A stretch of 64,000 nt of DNA from Hordeum vulgare subsp. vulgare (taxonomy: Eukaryota > Streptophyta > Magnoliopsida > Poales > Poaceae). The notes beneath the pieces are model-generated. The model searched no databases. It saw only the letters and a list, made by a program, of their open reading frames with translations, and was not told the DNA's origin. Of the stretch, positions 24,803 to 37,559 are shown in pieces. Position numbers and translations under genes: made by a program. The stretch spans positions 433,533,529 through 433,597,528 of the forward strand of contig NC_058522.1 in NCBI RefSeq assembly GCF_904849725.1. Reading direction: 5' to 3'. Position 1 is the first letter of the stretch. Every line of letters begins with the position of its first letter.

Positions 24803-24953
24803 CTGCGCGCAGTCGCAGTTACGTGGTTAGATAGATCAGGAGCTGAGTTTACATACACGATCATCATCTCCTCTTCCTCTAAATTTGTTCTTGCCTCGCG
24901 TGTTCTTGGCCGAGAGGGAGGAAGAGAGGAGAGGGGATGGAGATGATTATTAC
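24803..24953 (-). other. Probable 5' UTR intron of the DRM1/ARP gene
   Basis: On the minus strand the donor AAAG|GTAATAAT lies at 24953 and the acceptor GCGCGCAG at 24803, 18 bases before the start codon. Removing it joins a TATA-proximal leader to the coding exon. No transcript evidence is available here. Confidence 0.55.
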
Positions 24954-25047
24954 CTTTGGTGTCGAGGGGTGTGTGTGGCGCAGGCGCAGGCGCAGTGTAT
25001 CCTCCTTCCTTCTTTCCTTCTTTGTTGGAGGGAGGGAGCGGGTGGAG

Positions 25048-25054
25048 TTTTATA
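25048..25054 (-). promoter_or_regulatory. TATA box of the DRM1/ARP gene
   Basis: CTATAAAAC on the minus strand (25055-25047), about 265 bases upstream of the start codon including the proposed leader intron. It is followed by a CT/CCTT-rich stretch typical of plant leaders. Confidence 0.65.
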
Positions 25055-25056
25055 GA

Positions 25057-26128
25057 TGGATGAGGCCGAAGGGTGGGGAGGGGACGTAGGCGAGATATTT
25101 GGAGGGCATACGCAACTTTGGATTGCCCATCTTTCTGTTTCCGGGCTCGATCGGCTCGGCTCGGCTCGGCTCCTGCGGTCCAGCGTAGCCGGCGCAGTTT
25201 TTTAGCCATCAGGAATTAGGAAACGGATAGGGTGGAACTGGATAAAATGGGGTTGTTTTCAGGATCTTCATCGGTAATTGCGGATGATGAGTCAAACAAG
25301 CCGGATAGGGTCGTTATTATCGGATAAAAACAGTCTGGGATGCGGATTCCCGCTGATATCGGAGTGCTGAGTCGGCTCAGCCTGCAAAATGGATCATGAG
25401 AAGCCGAGGGCATGCACAATGGCAGTGTCCCGTTGGAAAATGAGCACTTTTACAACTAGACTAATCTATGAGTAAATGATAAGCATGGCAATCGCCGACT
25501 CATACCGATATCTAAACATGTGTATACAAACAGTACATAGAATCAAAACATCTATGAACGCAACATATGAAGCAAACACATGAACGAGTAAACGAGGGAT
25601 CAACATATCATACCCTCGAGTTAGCGAGGTGAAAGGATCGATATGATATGATTAGAGGGGGTGAATAGACAACTACTAATTTTAAGGTTTTCTTTAACAA
25701 ATTAAGTTTAACAATAGATAGGTTATTTAGACAAGCAACTAAGTGAGCAACCTATATGATGCTAACACCAACAATAACAAACAAGTAAGAAATACAAGTA
25801 AAGGAAAAAGTAAACCACAAATGGAATCGATGAAGACGAGGATGTGTTTTCGAAGTTCCTTCCCTTCGAGGGGAAGTATGTCTCCGTTAGAGCATTGTGG
25901 AGGCACAATGCTCTCCAAGATGTCACTAAGACCACCGTATTCTCCTCACGCCCTCACACAATGCGAGATGTCGTGATTCCACTAGGTGCCCTTAAATGCG
26001 GCGACCGAACCTTTACAAACAAGGTTGGGGCTATCTCCACAACTGAATTGGGAGCTCACAACGAAACCACGAAGCTTCGTCACAATGGACTATGGCTTTG
26101 AGGTGACCTCTTCCGTCTAGGGTGCTCA
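25057..26128. other. DRM1/ARP upstream region, then unidentified repeat (left part)
   Basis: 25057-25400 is the upstream region of the DRM1/ARP gene, with (TCGGC)n near 25148-25170. From about 25430 the sequence looks repeat-derived, with motifs such as TAGAGGGGGTGAATAGAC near 25655. It is interrupted at 26129 by the BARE/WIS element and continues at 43351. No open frame matches a known transposon protein. Confidence 0.45.
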
Positions 26129-27593
26129 TGTTGGAAATATGCCCTAGAGGCAATAATAAAATGGTTATTATCATATTTCCTTGTTCATGATAATCGTCTA
26201 TTGTCCATGCTATAATTGTATTAACAGGAAACAGTAATGCATGTGTGAATAAATAGATCACAATGTGTCCCTAGCAAGCCTCTAGTTGGCTAGCTCGTTA
26301 GTCAATAGATGATCATGGTTTCCTGATCATGGGCATTAGATGTCATTGATAACGGGATCACATCATTGGTAGAATGATGTGATGGACAAGACCCAATCCT
26401 AAGCATAGCACTAGATCGTATTGTTCGTATGCTAAAGCTTTTCTAATGTCAAGTATCTTTTCCTTCGACCGTGAGATTGTGCAACTCCCGGATACCGTAG
26501 GAGTGCTTTGGGTGTATCAAACGTCACAACGTAACTGGGTGACTATAAAGGTGCACTACGGGTACCTCCGAAAGTGTCTGTTGGGTTGGTACGAATCGAG
26601 ATCGGATTTGTCACTCCGTGTGACGAAGAGGTATCTCTGGGCCCACTCGGTAGAACATCATCATGAGCTCAATGTGACTAAGGAGTTAGTCACACGATGA
26701 CGTGCTACGGAACGAGTAAAGAGACTTACCGGTAACGAGATTGAACAAGGTATAGGTATACCGACGATTGAATCTCGGGCAAGTTCTATACCGACAGACA
26801 AAGGGAATCGTATACGGGATTAATTGAATCCTTGACATCGTGGTTCATCCGATGAGATCATCGTGGAGCAAGTGGGAGCCACCATGGGTATCCAGACCCC
26901 GCTGATGGTTATTGGCCGGAGAGGCATCTCGGTCATGTCTGCCTGTCTCCTGAACCCGTAGGGTCTACACACTTAAGGTTCGATGCCGCTAGGGTTATAG
27001 GGAATTGTTATACGAGGTTACCGAAAGTTGTTCGGAGTCCCGGATGAGACCCCGGAAGTCACGAGGAGCTCCGGAATGGTCCGGAGGTAAAGATTGATAT
27101 ATAGGACGGATGGTTTCGGATACCGGAAGTGTTTCGGGCATCACCGGTAACGTACCGGGACCACCGGGACCACCGGAGGTGGCCCCGGGGGTCCACCGAA
27201 GGGGGGCAACGACCCCGGGAGGTAAGGTGGGACAAGTGGGGAAGGGAACCAGCCGCTAGGTGGGCTGGTGCGCCTCCCCACTCAGCCCAATGCGTGGGGA
27301 AGAGAAAAAGGGGGGCAAACCCTAAGCCAGGTGGGCCTGAGGCCCACCAGGTGGTGCGCCACCCCTCCCGACCCTAGCCGCCGCCCCCTTTCCCATCTGG
27401 TGGCCGCCGGCCCCTAGGGAGGGAACCCTAGGGGTGGCGCAGCCCCTCCCCTCCTCCTATAAATAGAGAGGGGTTTTGGCCCTTGGGAGACAGACTTCTC
27501 GCTCTCCCTCGGCGCAGCCCTGCCCTTCTTTCTCCTCCTCTCTGTCGGTGCTTGGCGAAGCCCTGCCGGGAGACCTCGTCTCTCCATCGACAC

Positions 27594-29406
27594 TGTTGGG
27601 GAACGTTGCATGGGAAACAAAATTTTCTTCCGCGCACGAAGACCTATCATGGTGATGTCCATCTACGAGAGGGGATGTGTGATCTACGTACCCTTGTAGA
27701 CCGTACAGCAGAAGCGTTAGTGAACGCGGTTGATGTAGTGGAACGTGCTCACGTCCCTCGACCCGCCCCGCGAACCGTCCCGCGATCAGTCCCACGATCT
27801 AGTGCCGAACGGACGGCACATCCGCGTTCAGCACACGTACAGCTCGACGATGATCTCGGCCTTCTTGATCCAGCAAGAGATACGGAGAGGTAGAAGAGTT
27901 CTCTGGCAGCGTGACGGCGCTCCGGAGGTTGGTGGTGATCTTATCTCAGCAGGGCTCCGCCCGAGCTCCGCAGAAACGCGATCTAGAGGAAAAACCGTGG
28001 AGGTATGTGGTCGGGCTGCCGTGGAAAAGTCGTCTCAAATCAGCCCTAAAACCTCCGTATATATAGGGGGAAGAGGGGGAGCCTTGCCTTGGGGTCCAAG
28101 GACCCCTAAGGGTTTCGGCCGAGCCAAGGGGGGCAGCCCTCCCCTTCCAAACCGAGTCCAACTAGGTTTGGAAGGAGGAGTCCTTCCCCCTTTTCCCACC
28201 TCCTCTTTTTTTTCTCTTTGATTTTCTTCCTATGGCGCATATGGCCTTCTTGGGCTGTCCCACCAGCCCACTAAGGGCTGGTGTGCCACCCCCAAGGCCT
28301 ATGGGCTTCCCCGGGGTGGGTTCCCCCCCCCCCCCGGTGAACTCCCGGAACCCATTCGTCATTCCCGGTACATTCCCGGTAACTCCGAAAACCTTCCGGT
28401 AATCAAATGAGGTCATCCTATATATAAATCTTCGTTTCCGGACCATTCCGGAAACCCTCGTGACGTCCGTGATCTCATCCGGGACTCCGAACAACATTCG
28501 GTAACCAACCATATAACTCAAATACGCATAAAACAACGTCGAACCTTAAGTGTGCAGACCCTGCGGGTTCGAGAACTATGTAGACATGACCCGAGAGACT
28601 CCTCGGTCAATATCCAATAGCGGGACCTGGATGCCCATATTGGATCCTACATATTCTACGAAGATCTTATCGTTTGAACCTCAGTGCCAAGGATTCATAT
28701 AATCCCGTATGTCATTCCCTTTGTCCTTCGGTATGTTACTTGCCCGAGATTCGATCGTCAGTATCCGTATACCTATTTCAATCTCGTTTACCGGCAAGTC
28801 TCTTTACTCGTTCCGTAATACAGGATCCCGCAACTTACACTAAGTCACATTGCTTGCAAGGCTTGTGTGTGATGTTGTATTACCGAGTGGGCCCCGAGAT
28901 ACCTCTCCGTCACACGGAGTGACAAATCCCAGTCTCGATCCATACTAACTCAACGAACACCTTCGGAGATACCTGTAGAGCATATTTATAGTCACCCAGT
29001 TACGTTGCGACGTTTGATACACACAAAGTATTCCTCCGGTGTCAGTGAGTCATATGATCTCATGGTCATAGGAACAAATACTTGACACGCAGAAAACAGT
29101 AGCAACAAAATGACACGATCAACATGCTACGTCTATTAGTTTGGGTCTAGTCCATCACGTGATTCTCCTAATGACGTGATCCAGTTATCAAGCAACAACA
29201 CCTTGTTTATAATCAGAAGACACTGACTATCTTTGATCAACTGGCTAGCCAACTAGAGGCTTGCTAGGGACAGTTTTTTGTCTATGTATCCACACATGTA
29301 TATAAGTCTTCATTCAATACAATTATAGCATGGATAATAAACGATTATCTTGATATAGGAATAATAATAACCATATTATTATTGCCTCCAGGGCATAATT
29401 CCAACA
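27594..29406 (-). repeat. 3' LTR of nested Angela element
   Basis: Runs from TGTTGGGGAACGTTGCATGG to GGGCATAATTCCAACA on the plus strand, 1813 bp. It contains a run of 13 C at 28323-28335. The polypurine tract (minus strand GTGCAAGTGGGAGAC) lies directly beside it. Confidence 0.93.
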
Positions 29407-29458
29407 GTCTCCCACTTGCACTAGAGTCAATAATCTAGCCCTCACATCATCATGCGAA

Positions 29459-32400
29459 TTACATTGTAATAAATCTAACACCCATACAGTTCTGGTGTTG
29501 ATCATGCTTTGCCCGTGGAAGAGGTTTAGTCAGCGGGTCTGCTACATTCAGATCCGTGTGCACTTTGCATATATTCACGTCCTCCCCTTCGACGTAGTCG
29601 CGGATGAGGTTGAAGCGTCGTTTGATGTGTCTGGACTTCTTGTGAAACCGTGGTTCCTTTGCTAAGGCAATGGCACCCGTGTTGTCACAGAACAAGGTTA
29701 TTGGATTCAGTGCACTTGGCACCACTCCAAGATCCGTCATGAACTGCTTCATCCAGACACCCTCCTTAGCTGCCTCCGAGGCAGCCATGTACTCCGCTTC
29801 ACATGTAGAATCTGCTACGACGCTTTGCTTGGAACTGCACCAGCTTACCGCACCCCATTAAGAATAAATACGCATCCGGTCTGCGACTTAGAGTCGTCCG
29901 GATCTGTGTCGAAGCTTGCATCGACGTAACCTTTTACGGCGACCTCTTCGTCACCTCCATACACGAGAAACATCTCCTTAGTCCTTTTCAGGTACTTCAG
30001 GATATTCTTGACCGTCGTCCAGTGATCCACTCCTGGATTACTCTGGAACCTACCTGCCATACTTATGGCCAGGCTAACGTCCGGTCTAGTGCACCGCATT
30101 GCATACATGATAGAACCTATGGCTGAAGCATAGGGGACGGAGCGCATATTCTCTCTACCTTCATCAGTTGCTGGGCACTGAGTCTTACTCAATCTCGTAC
30201 CTTGTAACACTGGCAAGAACCCTTTCTTGGACTGTTCCATTTTGAACCTCTTCAAAACTTTATCAAGGTATGTGCTTTGTGAAAGTCCTATCAGGCGTTT
30301 TGATCTATCCCTATAGATCTTAATGCCTAGAATGTAAGCAGCTTCTCCTAGGTCCTTCATAGAGAAACTTTTATTCAAGTAACCTTTTATGCTCTCCAAA
30401 AGCTCTACGTTGTTTCCAATCAGCAATATGTCATCCACATATAATATTAGAAACGCCACAGAGCTCCCACTCACTTTCTTGTAAATACAAGATTCTCCAA
30501 CCACTTGTATAAACCCAAATGCTTTGATCACCTCATCAAAGCGTTTGTTCCAACTCCGAGATGCTTGCACCAGTCCATAAATGGATCGCTGGAGCTTGCA
30601 CACCTTGTTAGCATTCTTAGGATCGACAAAACCTTCGGGTTGCATCATATACAACTCTTTCTTAAGGAAACCGTTAAGGAACGCCGTTTTGACATCCATC
30701 TGCCAGATTTCATAATCGAAAAATGCAGCTATTGCTAACATGATTATGACGGACTTAAGCATCGCTATGGGTGAGAATGTCTCATCGTAGTCAACTCCTT
30801 GAACTTGTGAAAAACCCTTTGCCACAGGTCGAGCTTTGTAAACGGTCACATTGCCGTCAGCGTCTGTCTTCCTCTTAAAGATCCATTTGTTCTGAATAGC
30901 CTTACGGCCCTGAGGCAGTACTTCCAAAGTCCACACTTTGTTCTCATACATGGATCCTATCTCGGACTTCATGGCTTCTAGCCATTTGTTGGAATCTGGG
31001 CCCACCATTGGTTCTTCATAATTTGCAGGTTCATTGTTGTCTAACAACATGATTGACAAGACGGGATTACCGTACCACTCTGGAGCAGCACGTGGTCTCG
31101 TCGACCTGCGTGGTTCGACAAAAACTTGAACCGGAGTTTCATGATCATCATCATTAACTTCCTCCTCAACCGACGTTGCAACGACAGAGGTTTCCCCTTG
31201 CCCTGCGCCACCATCCAGAGGGATGAGAGGTTCGACAACCTCATCAAGTTCTATCTTCCTCCCACTCAATTCTCTCGAGAGAAACTCCTTCTCGAGAAAA
31301 GCTCCGTTTTTAGCAACAAACACTTTGCCCTCAGATTTGAGATAGAAGGTGTACCCAACTGTCTCTTTTGGGTAACCTATGAAGATGCACTTTTCCGCTT
31401 TGGGTTCCAGCTTTTCAGGCTGAAGCTTTTTGACATAAGCATCACATCCTCAAACTTTAAGAAACGACAACTTTGGCCTTTTGCCATACCACAGTCTGTA
31501 TGGTGTCGTCTCAACGGATTTTGATGGTGCCCTATTTAAAGTGAATGCAGCTGTTTCTAATGCATAACCCCAAAACAATAACGGCAAATCGGTAAGAGAC
31601 ATCATAGATCGCACCATCTCTAATAAAGTACGATTACGATGTTCGGACACACCATTACGCTGTGGTGTTCGAGGCGGTGTCAACTGTGAAACAATTCCAC
31701 ATTGTCTTAAGTGAGCACCAAACTCGAAACTCAGATATTCACCCCCACGATCAGACCGTAGGAACTTGATATTCTTGTTACGATGATTTTCAACTTCACT
31801 CTAAAATTGCTTGAACTTTTCAAATGTTTCAGACTTGTGCTTCATTAAGTAGACATAACCATATCTACTCAAATCGTCAGTGATGGTGAGAAAATAACGA
31901 TATCCGCCGCGTGCCTCTACGCTCATCGGACCACACACATCGGTATGTATGATTTCCAACAAGTCACTTGCACGCTCCATTGTTCCGGAGAACGGAGTTT
32001 TAGTCATCTTGCTCATGAGGCATGGTTCGCACGTGTCAAGTGAATCAAAGTCAAGTGACTCCAAAAGTCCATCGGCATGGAGTTTCTTCATGCGCTTTAC
32101 ACTAATATGACCTAAGCGACAATGCCACAAAAAAATGTCACTATCATTGTTAACTCTAACTCTTTTGGTCTCAATGTTATGTACATGTGTATCGCTATCA
32201 AGATTCAATATGAACAATCCTCTCACATTGGGTGCATGACCATAAAAGATGTTACTCATAGAAATAGAACAACCATTATTCTCTGACTTAAAAGAGTAAC
32301 CGTCTCGCAATAAACAAGATCCAGATATAATGTTCATGCTCAACGCAGGCACTAAATAACAATGATTCAAGTTCATAACTAATCCTGATGGTAACTGAAG

Positions 32401-33438
32401 TGAAACTGTGCCGACGGCGATTGCATCAACCTTGGAACCATTTCCTACGCGCATCGTCACTTCATCTTTCGCGAGCTTTCGTCTATTCCGAAGTTCCTGT
32501 TTCGAGTTGCAAATATGAGCAACAAAACCGGTATCGAATACCCAGGCACTACTACGAGAGCCGGTTAAGTACACATCAATAACATGTATATCAAATATAC
32601 CTGATTTTTCTTTGGCCGCCTTCTTATCAGCCAGATACTTGGGGCAATTGCGCTTCCACTGACCCATACCCTTGCAATAGTAACACTCTGTTTCAGGCTC
32701 TGGTCCAGCTTTGGGTTTCTTCTTCGGATTGGCAACAGACTTGCCGATCTTCTTTGATTTACCCTTCTTGCCTTTGCCGTTTCTCTTGAAACTAGTGGTC
32801 TTATTCACCATCAACACTTGATGTTCTTTACGGAGTTCAGACTCTGTGACTTTCAGCATCGCAAACAACTCGCCGGGTGACTTGTTCATCCCTTGCATGT
32901 TGTAGTTCAACACAAAGCCTTTATAGCTTGGCGGGAGTGATTGAAGGATTCTGTCAGTGATAGCCTCTTGAGGGAGTTCAATCCCCAGCTCAGCTAGACG
33001 GTTTGAGTACCCAGACATTTTGAGCACATGTTCACTGACAGACGAGTTCTCCTCCATCTTGCAAGCATAGAATTTATCGGAGGTCTCATACCTCTCGATC
33101 CGGGCGTTCTTCTGAAAGATAAACTTCAACTCTTGGAACATCTCAAATGCTCCATGACGCTCAAAGCGACGTTGAAGTCCCGGTTCTAAGCCATACAATA
33201 CTGCACATTGAACTACTGAGTAGTCCTCCTTACGTGCTAACCAAGCGTTCTTAACATCCTGATCAGCCGTAGCGGGTGGTTCATCTCCTAGCGCAGCATT
33301 AAGGACATAATCCTTCTTCCCAGCTTGTAAGATTAGCTTAAGATTACGAGCCCAGTCTATAAAGTTGCTTCCATCATCTTTCAACTTAGCTTTCTCTAGG
33401 AACGTATTAAAATTCAGGGTGACTGTCGCGTGAGCCAT
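29459..33438 (-). pseudogene. Angela gag-pol polyprotein, broken
   Basis: A copia polyprotein starting MAHATVTLNFNTFLEK at 33438. In order it has the Gag domain, a zinc knuckle, aspartic protease (WVFDTG), integrase (HCRLGH with CEPC, IHTDVCGP, SDRGGEY), reverse transcriptase with YVDD, and RNase H to VRFITM at 29459. Lesions: a Gln-to-TAG stop at 31801-31803, a Trp-to-TGA stop at 31450-31452, and loss of one G in a G run near 29860 that shifts the RNase H frame. The zinc knuckle reads CYYCKGMGQWKRNC, so the zinc-binding His is replaced by Gln. It cannot make a working polyprotein. Confidence 0.93.
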
Positions 33439-34686
33439 GATCTACAACACAAATATATTCAAAGTGGACTTAGACTATGTTCAAGATAATTAGAGTTTAA
33501 CTCAATCAAATTACTCGCTAAACTCCCACTCAAAAAGTACATCTCTCTAGTCATTTGAGTGGTTCATGATCCACTTACACTAGCTCAAGCCCGATCATCA
33601 CGTGAGTTGAGCATAGTTTCAGTGGTAAGCATCCCCATGCTAATCATATCATCTATATGATTCACGATCGACCTTTCGGTCTCATGTGTTCCGAGGCCAT
33701 GTCTGCACATGCTAGGCTCGTCAAGCTTAACCCGAGTGTTCCGCGTGTGCAACTGTTTTGCACCCGTTGTATGTGAACGTTGAGTCTATCACACCCGATC
33801 ATCACGTGGTGTCTCGAAACGACGAACTGTAGCAATGGTGCACAGTCGGGGAGAACACAATTTCGTCTTGAAATTTTAGTGAGAGATCACCTCATAATGC
33901 TACCGTCGTTCTAGGCAAAATAAGGTGCATAAAAGGATTAACATCACATGAAATTCATAAGTGACATGATATGGCCATCATCACGTGCTCCTTGATCTCC
34001 ATCACCAAGCACCGGCACGATCTTCTTGTCACCGGCGCCACACCATGATCTCCATCAACGTGTCGCCATCGGGGTTGTCGTGCTACTCATGCTATTACTA
34101 CTAAAGCTACATCCTAGCAAAATAGTAAACGCATCTGCAAGCACAAACGTTAAGACAACCCTATGGCTCCTACCGGTTGCCGTACCATCGACGTGCAAGT
34201 CGATATTATCTATTACAACATGATCATCTCATACATCCAATATATCACATCACATCGTTGGCCATATCACATCACAAGCATACCCTGCAAAAACAAGTTA
34301 GACGTCCTCTAATTTTGTTGTTGCATGTTTTACGTGGTGACCATGGGTATCTAGTAGGATCGCATCTTACTTACGCAAACACCACAACGGAGATATATGA
34401 GTTGCTATTTAACCTCATCCAAGGACCTCCTCGGTCAAATCCGATTCAACTAAAGTTGGAGAAACTGACACCCGCCAGTCATCTTTGAGCAACGGAGTTA
34501 CTCGTAGCGATGAAACCAGTCTCTCGTAAGCGTACGAGTAATGTCGGTCCGAGCCGCTTCGATCCAACAATACCGCGGAATCAAGAAAAGACTAACGAGG
34601 GCAGCAAAACGCACATCACCGCCCACAAAAACTTTTGTGTTCTACTCGAGAAGACATCTACGCATGAACCTAGCTCATGATGCCAC

Positions 34687-36000
34687 TGTTGGGGAACGTT
34701 GCATGGGAAACAAAATTTTCTTACGCTCACGAAGACCTATCATGGTGATGTCCATCTACGAGAGGGGATGTGTGTGTTGGGGAACGTCGCATGGGAAACA
34801 AAAATTTTCCTACACGCACGAAGACCTATCATGGTGATGTCCATCTACGAGAGGGGATGAGTGATCTACGTACCCTTGTAGACCGTACAGCAGAAGCGTT
34901 AGTGAACGCGGTTGATGTAGTGGAACGTCCTCACGTCCCTCGATCCACCCCGCGAACAATCCCGCGATCAGTCCCACGATCTAGTACCGAACGGACGGCA
35001 CCTCCGCGTTCAGCATACGTACAGCTCGACGATGATCTCGGCCTTCTTGATCCAGCAAGAGAGACGGAGAGGTAGAAGAGTTCTCTGGCAGCGTGACGGC
35101 GCTCCGGAGGTTGGTGATGACCTTGTCTCAGCAGGGCTCCGCCCGAGCTCCGCAGAAACGCGATCTAGAGGAAAAACCGTGGAGGTATGTGGTCGGGCTG
35201 CCGTGGAAAAGTCGTCTCAAATCAGCCCTAAAACCTCTGTATATATAGGTGGGAGGGAGGGGACCTTGCCTTGGGGCTCAAGGAGCCCCAAGGGGGTCGG
35301 CCGAGCCAAGAGGGGAAGGTCTCCCCCCCAAACCGAGTTGGACTTGGTTTGGTGGGTGGGAGTCCTTCCTTCCCTTCCCACCTCCTCTTTTTTTTCTTTC
35401 TCTTTGATTTTTCTTCCAATGCGCATAGGACCCCTTTTGGTCTGTCCCACCAGCCCACTAAGGGCTGGTGCGCCACCCGAGTGGGCCCCGAGATACCTCT
35501 CCGTCACACGGAGTGACAAATCCCAGTCTCGATCCATACTAACTCAACGAACACCTTCAGAGATACTTGTAGAGCATCTTTATAGTCACCCAGTTACGTT
35601 GCGACGTTTGATACACACAATGTATTCCTCCGGTGTCAGTGAGTCATATGATCTCATGGTCATAGGAAAAAATACTTGACACGCAGAAAACAGTAGCAAC
35701 AAAATGACACGATCAACATGCTACGTCTATTAGTTTGGGTCTAGTCCATCACGTGATTCTCCTAATGACGTGATCCAGTTATCAAGCAACAACACCTTGT
35801 TTATAATCAGAAGACACTGACTATCTTTGATCAACTGGCTAGCCAACTAGAGGCTTGCTAGGGACATTGTTTTGTCTATGTATCCACACATGTAAATGAG
35901 TCTTCATTCAATACAATTATAGCATGGATAATAAACGATTATCTTGATACAGGAATAATAATAACCATATTATTATTGCCTCTGGGGCATAATTCCAACA
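34687..36000 (-). repeat. 5' LTR of nested Angela: U5 end duplicated, middle deleted
   Basis: The first 88 bases on the plus strand (34687-34774, from TGTTGGGGAACGTTGC to GATGTGTG) are followed at once by a second start (34775, TGTTGGGGAACGTCGC). The LTR end next to the primer site is therefore present twice. About 600 bp are missing at 35477, where GCCACC is joined to GAGTGGG; in the 3' LTR these lie near 28291 and 28884. The shared ACC suggests end joining. Confidence 0.88.
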
Positions 36001-36307
36001 GACACCAAACATCGTGATGCTCGAGTTCTTCCCCAACCTCTCCCTCCTCCTTACTGGATCAAGGTGCGGGAGACGTCACCGGGCTGCACGTGTGTTGAAC
36101 GCGGAGGTGCCGTAGTTCGGCACTAGATCGGAATCACACCGCGATCCGAATTGCTGCGAGTACGACTCCATCAACCGCGTTCTAGTAACGCTTAGCGATC
36201 TTCAAAGGTATGAAGATGCTCTTACCCCTCTCTCGTTGCTGGTCTCTCCATAGGAAGATCTGAATATGCGTAGGAAAATTTTGAATTTATGCTACGTTAC
36301 CCAACAG

Positions 36308-36320
36308 TGGCATCCGAGCC
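36308..36320 (+). other. BARE/WIS primer binding site (initiator tRNA-Met type)
   Basis: TGGCATCCGAGCC lies one base after the 5' LTR end and differs at two positions from the usual TGGTATCAGAGCC, complementary to the 3' end of initiator tRNA-Met. The leader 36321-37559 that follows has no recognised protein feature. Confidence 0.75.
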
Positions 36321-37559
36321 AGGTTTTCTATGCGTAGATTCTATGCACGAGTAGAACACAAAAGTTATGGGCGATGATTTGTCAATTTGCTTGCCGCTAC
36401 TAGTCTTATTCTTTTCCGGCGGTATTGTGGGATGAAGCGGCCCGGACCTACTTTACACGTACGCTTACGTGAGACTGGTTCCACCGACAGACATGCACAC
36501 CGTGCATAAAGGTGGCTAGCGGGTGTCTGTCTCTCCTACTCTAGTCGGATTGGATTTGATGAAAAGGATCCTTATGAAGGGTAAATAGCTTTGGCATATC
36601 ATCGTTGTGGCTGTCACGTAGGTAAGAAGGCGTTCTTGCTAGAAACCCAAATCAGCCACGTAAAACTTGCAACAACAATTAGAGGACGTCTAACTTGTTT
36701 TTGCAGGGTTTGACATGTGATGTGATATGGTCAAAGTTGTGATGTTGCATGTATGATGTATGAGATGATCATGTTATTGTAATAGGTATCACGACTTGCA
36801 TGTCGATGAGTATGACAACCGGCAGGAGCCATAGGAGTTGTCTTAATTTATTGTATGAGATGCAACGCCATGTGCTTACTACTTTAGTTCATTGCTAACG
36901 GTTAGCTATAGTAGTAGTGATAGTAGTAGTTGGCGTGACGACTTCGCGGAGACACGATGATGGAGATCATGATGATGGAGATCATGGTGTCACGCCGGTG
37001 ACGATGATGATCATGCGATGCCTTAAGATGGAGATCGAAAGGGCAAAGATGATAATGGCCATATCATGTCACTAGTTTATCATGTTTTTCATCTTATTCC
37101 TTAGAACGATGGTAGCATAATAAGATGATCCCTCTTAAAATTTCGAGAATGTATTCCCCTAGGTGTGCACCATTGCGAAGGATCGTTGTCTCGAAGCACC
37201 ACGTGATGATCGGGTGTGATAGATTCTAACGTTCGCGTACAACGGGTGTAAGCCAGATTTACACACGCGAAACACCTAGGTTGACTCGACGAGCTTAGCA
37301 TGTAGAGACATGACCTCGAATACAAGAGACCGAAAGGTCGAACATGAGTCGTATGGTTGAATACGATCAACATGAAGTTGCTCACCATGGTGACTAGTCC
37401 GTCTCACGTGATGATCGAACACGGGTTAGTCAACATGGATCATGTATCACTTAGATGACTAGAGGGATGTCGATTTAAGTGGGAGTTGATACTTAATTTG
37501 ATTAAATGAACTTAATTGTCATGAACTTAGTCTAAAAGTTATCTTTAGAAATATTGTAG

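Larger units (their letters stand above)
27594..36000 (-). mobile_element. Angela-type Ty1-copia nested in the BARE/WIS 5' LTR, antisense
   Basis: The element is flanked by the perfect target duplication GACAC (27589-27593 and 36001-36005). On the minus strand it has a 5' LTR (36000-34687, damaged), primer site (34685-34673), leader, gag-pol from 33438, polypurine tract (29421-29407) and 3' LTR (29406-27594). The internal leader 33439-34672 has no protein feature. The gag-pol frame is broken by at least three lesions. Hand comparison of about 1 kb of LTR gives near 3% difference, much like the outer element. Confidence 0.93.
26129..36306 (+). repeat. 5' LTR of BARE/WIS, in two pieces
   Basis: Piece one is 26129-27593, starting TGTTGGAAATATGCCC. 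Piece two is 36006-36306, ending CTACGTTACCCAACA. Together they make about 1766 bp against 1776 bp for the 3' LTR. The break is about 135 bp downstream of the TATA-like CTATAAATAGAG near 27457, so it cuts the transcribed part of the LTR. Confidence 0.9.

Noticed and set aside
24312..24830. 172-codon open frame on the plus strand
   Set aside because: It is antisense to the DRM1/ARP exons, whose family motifs on the minus strand are clear.
24628..25209. 193-codon open frame on the minus strand upstream of DRM1/ARP
   Set aside because: It is in another frame from the recognised protein and covers the TATA box and leader.
26129..36306. Outer element younger than inner by LTR divergence
   Set aside because: An early stretch gave only 7 differences in about 410 bp for the outer LTRs. 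Counting further raised it to about 2.7%, similar to the inner pair, so there is no real conflict.
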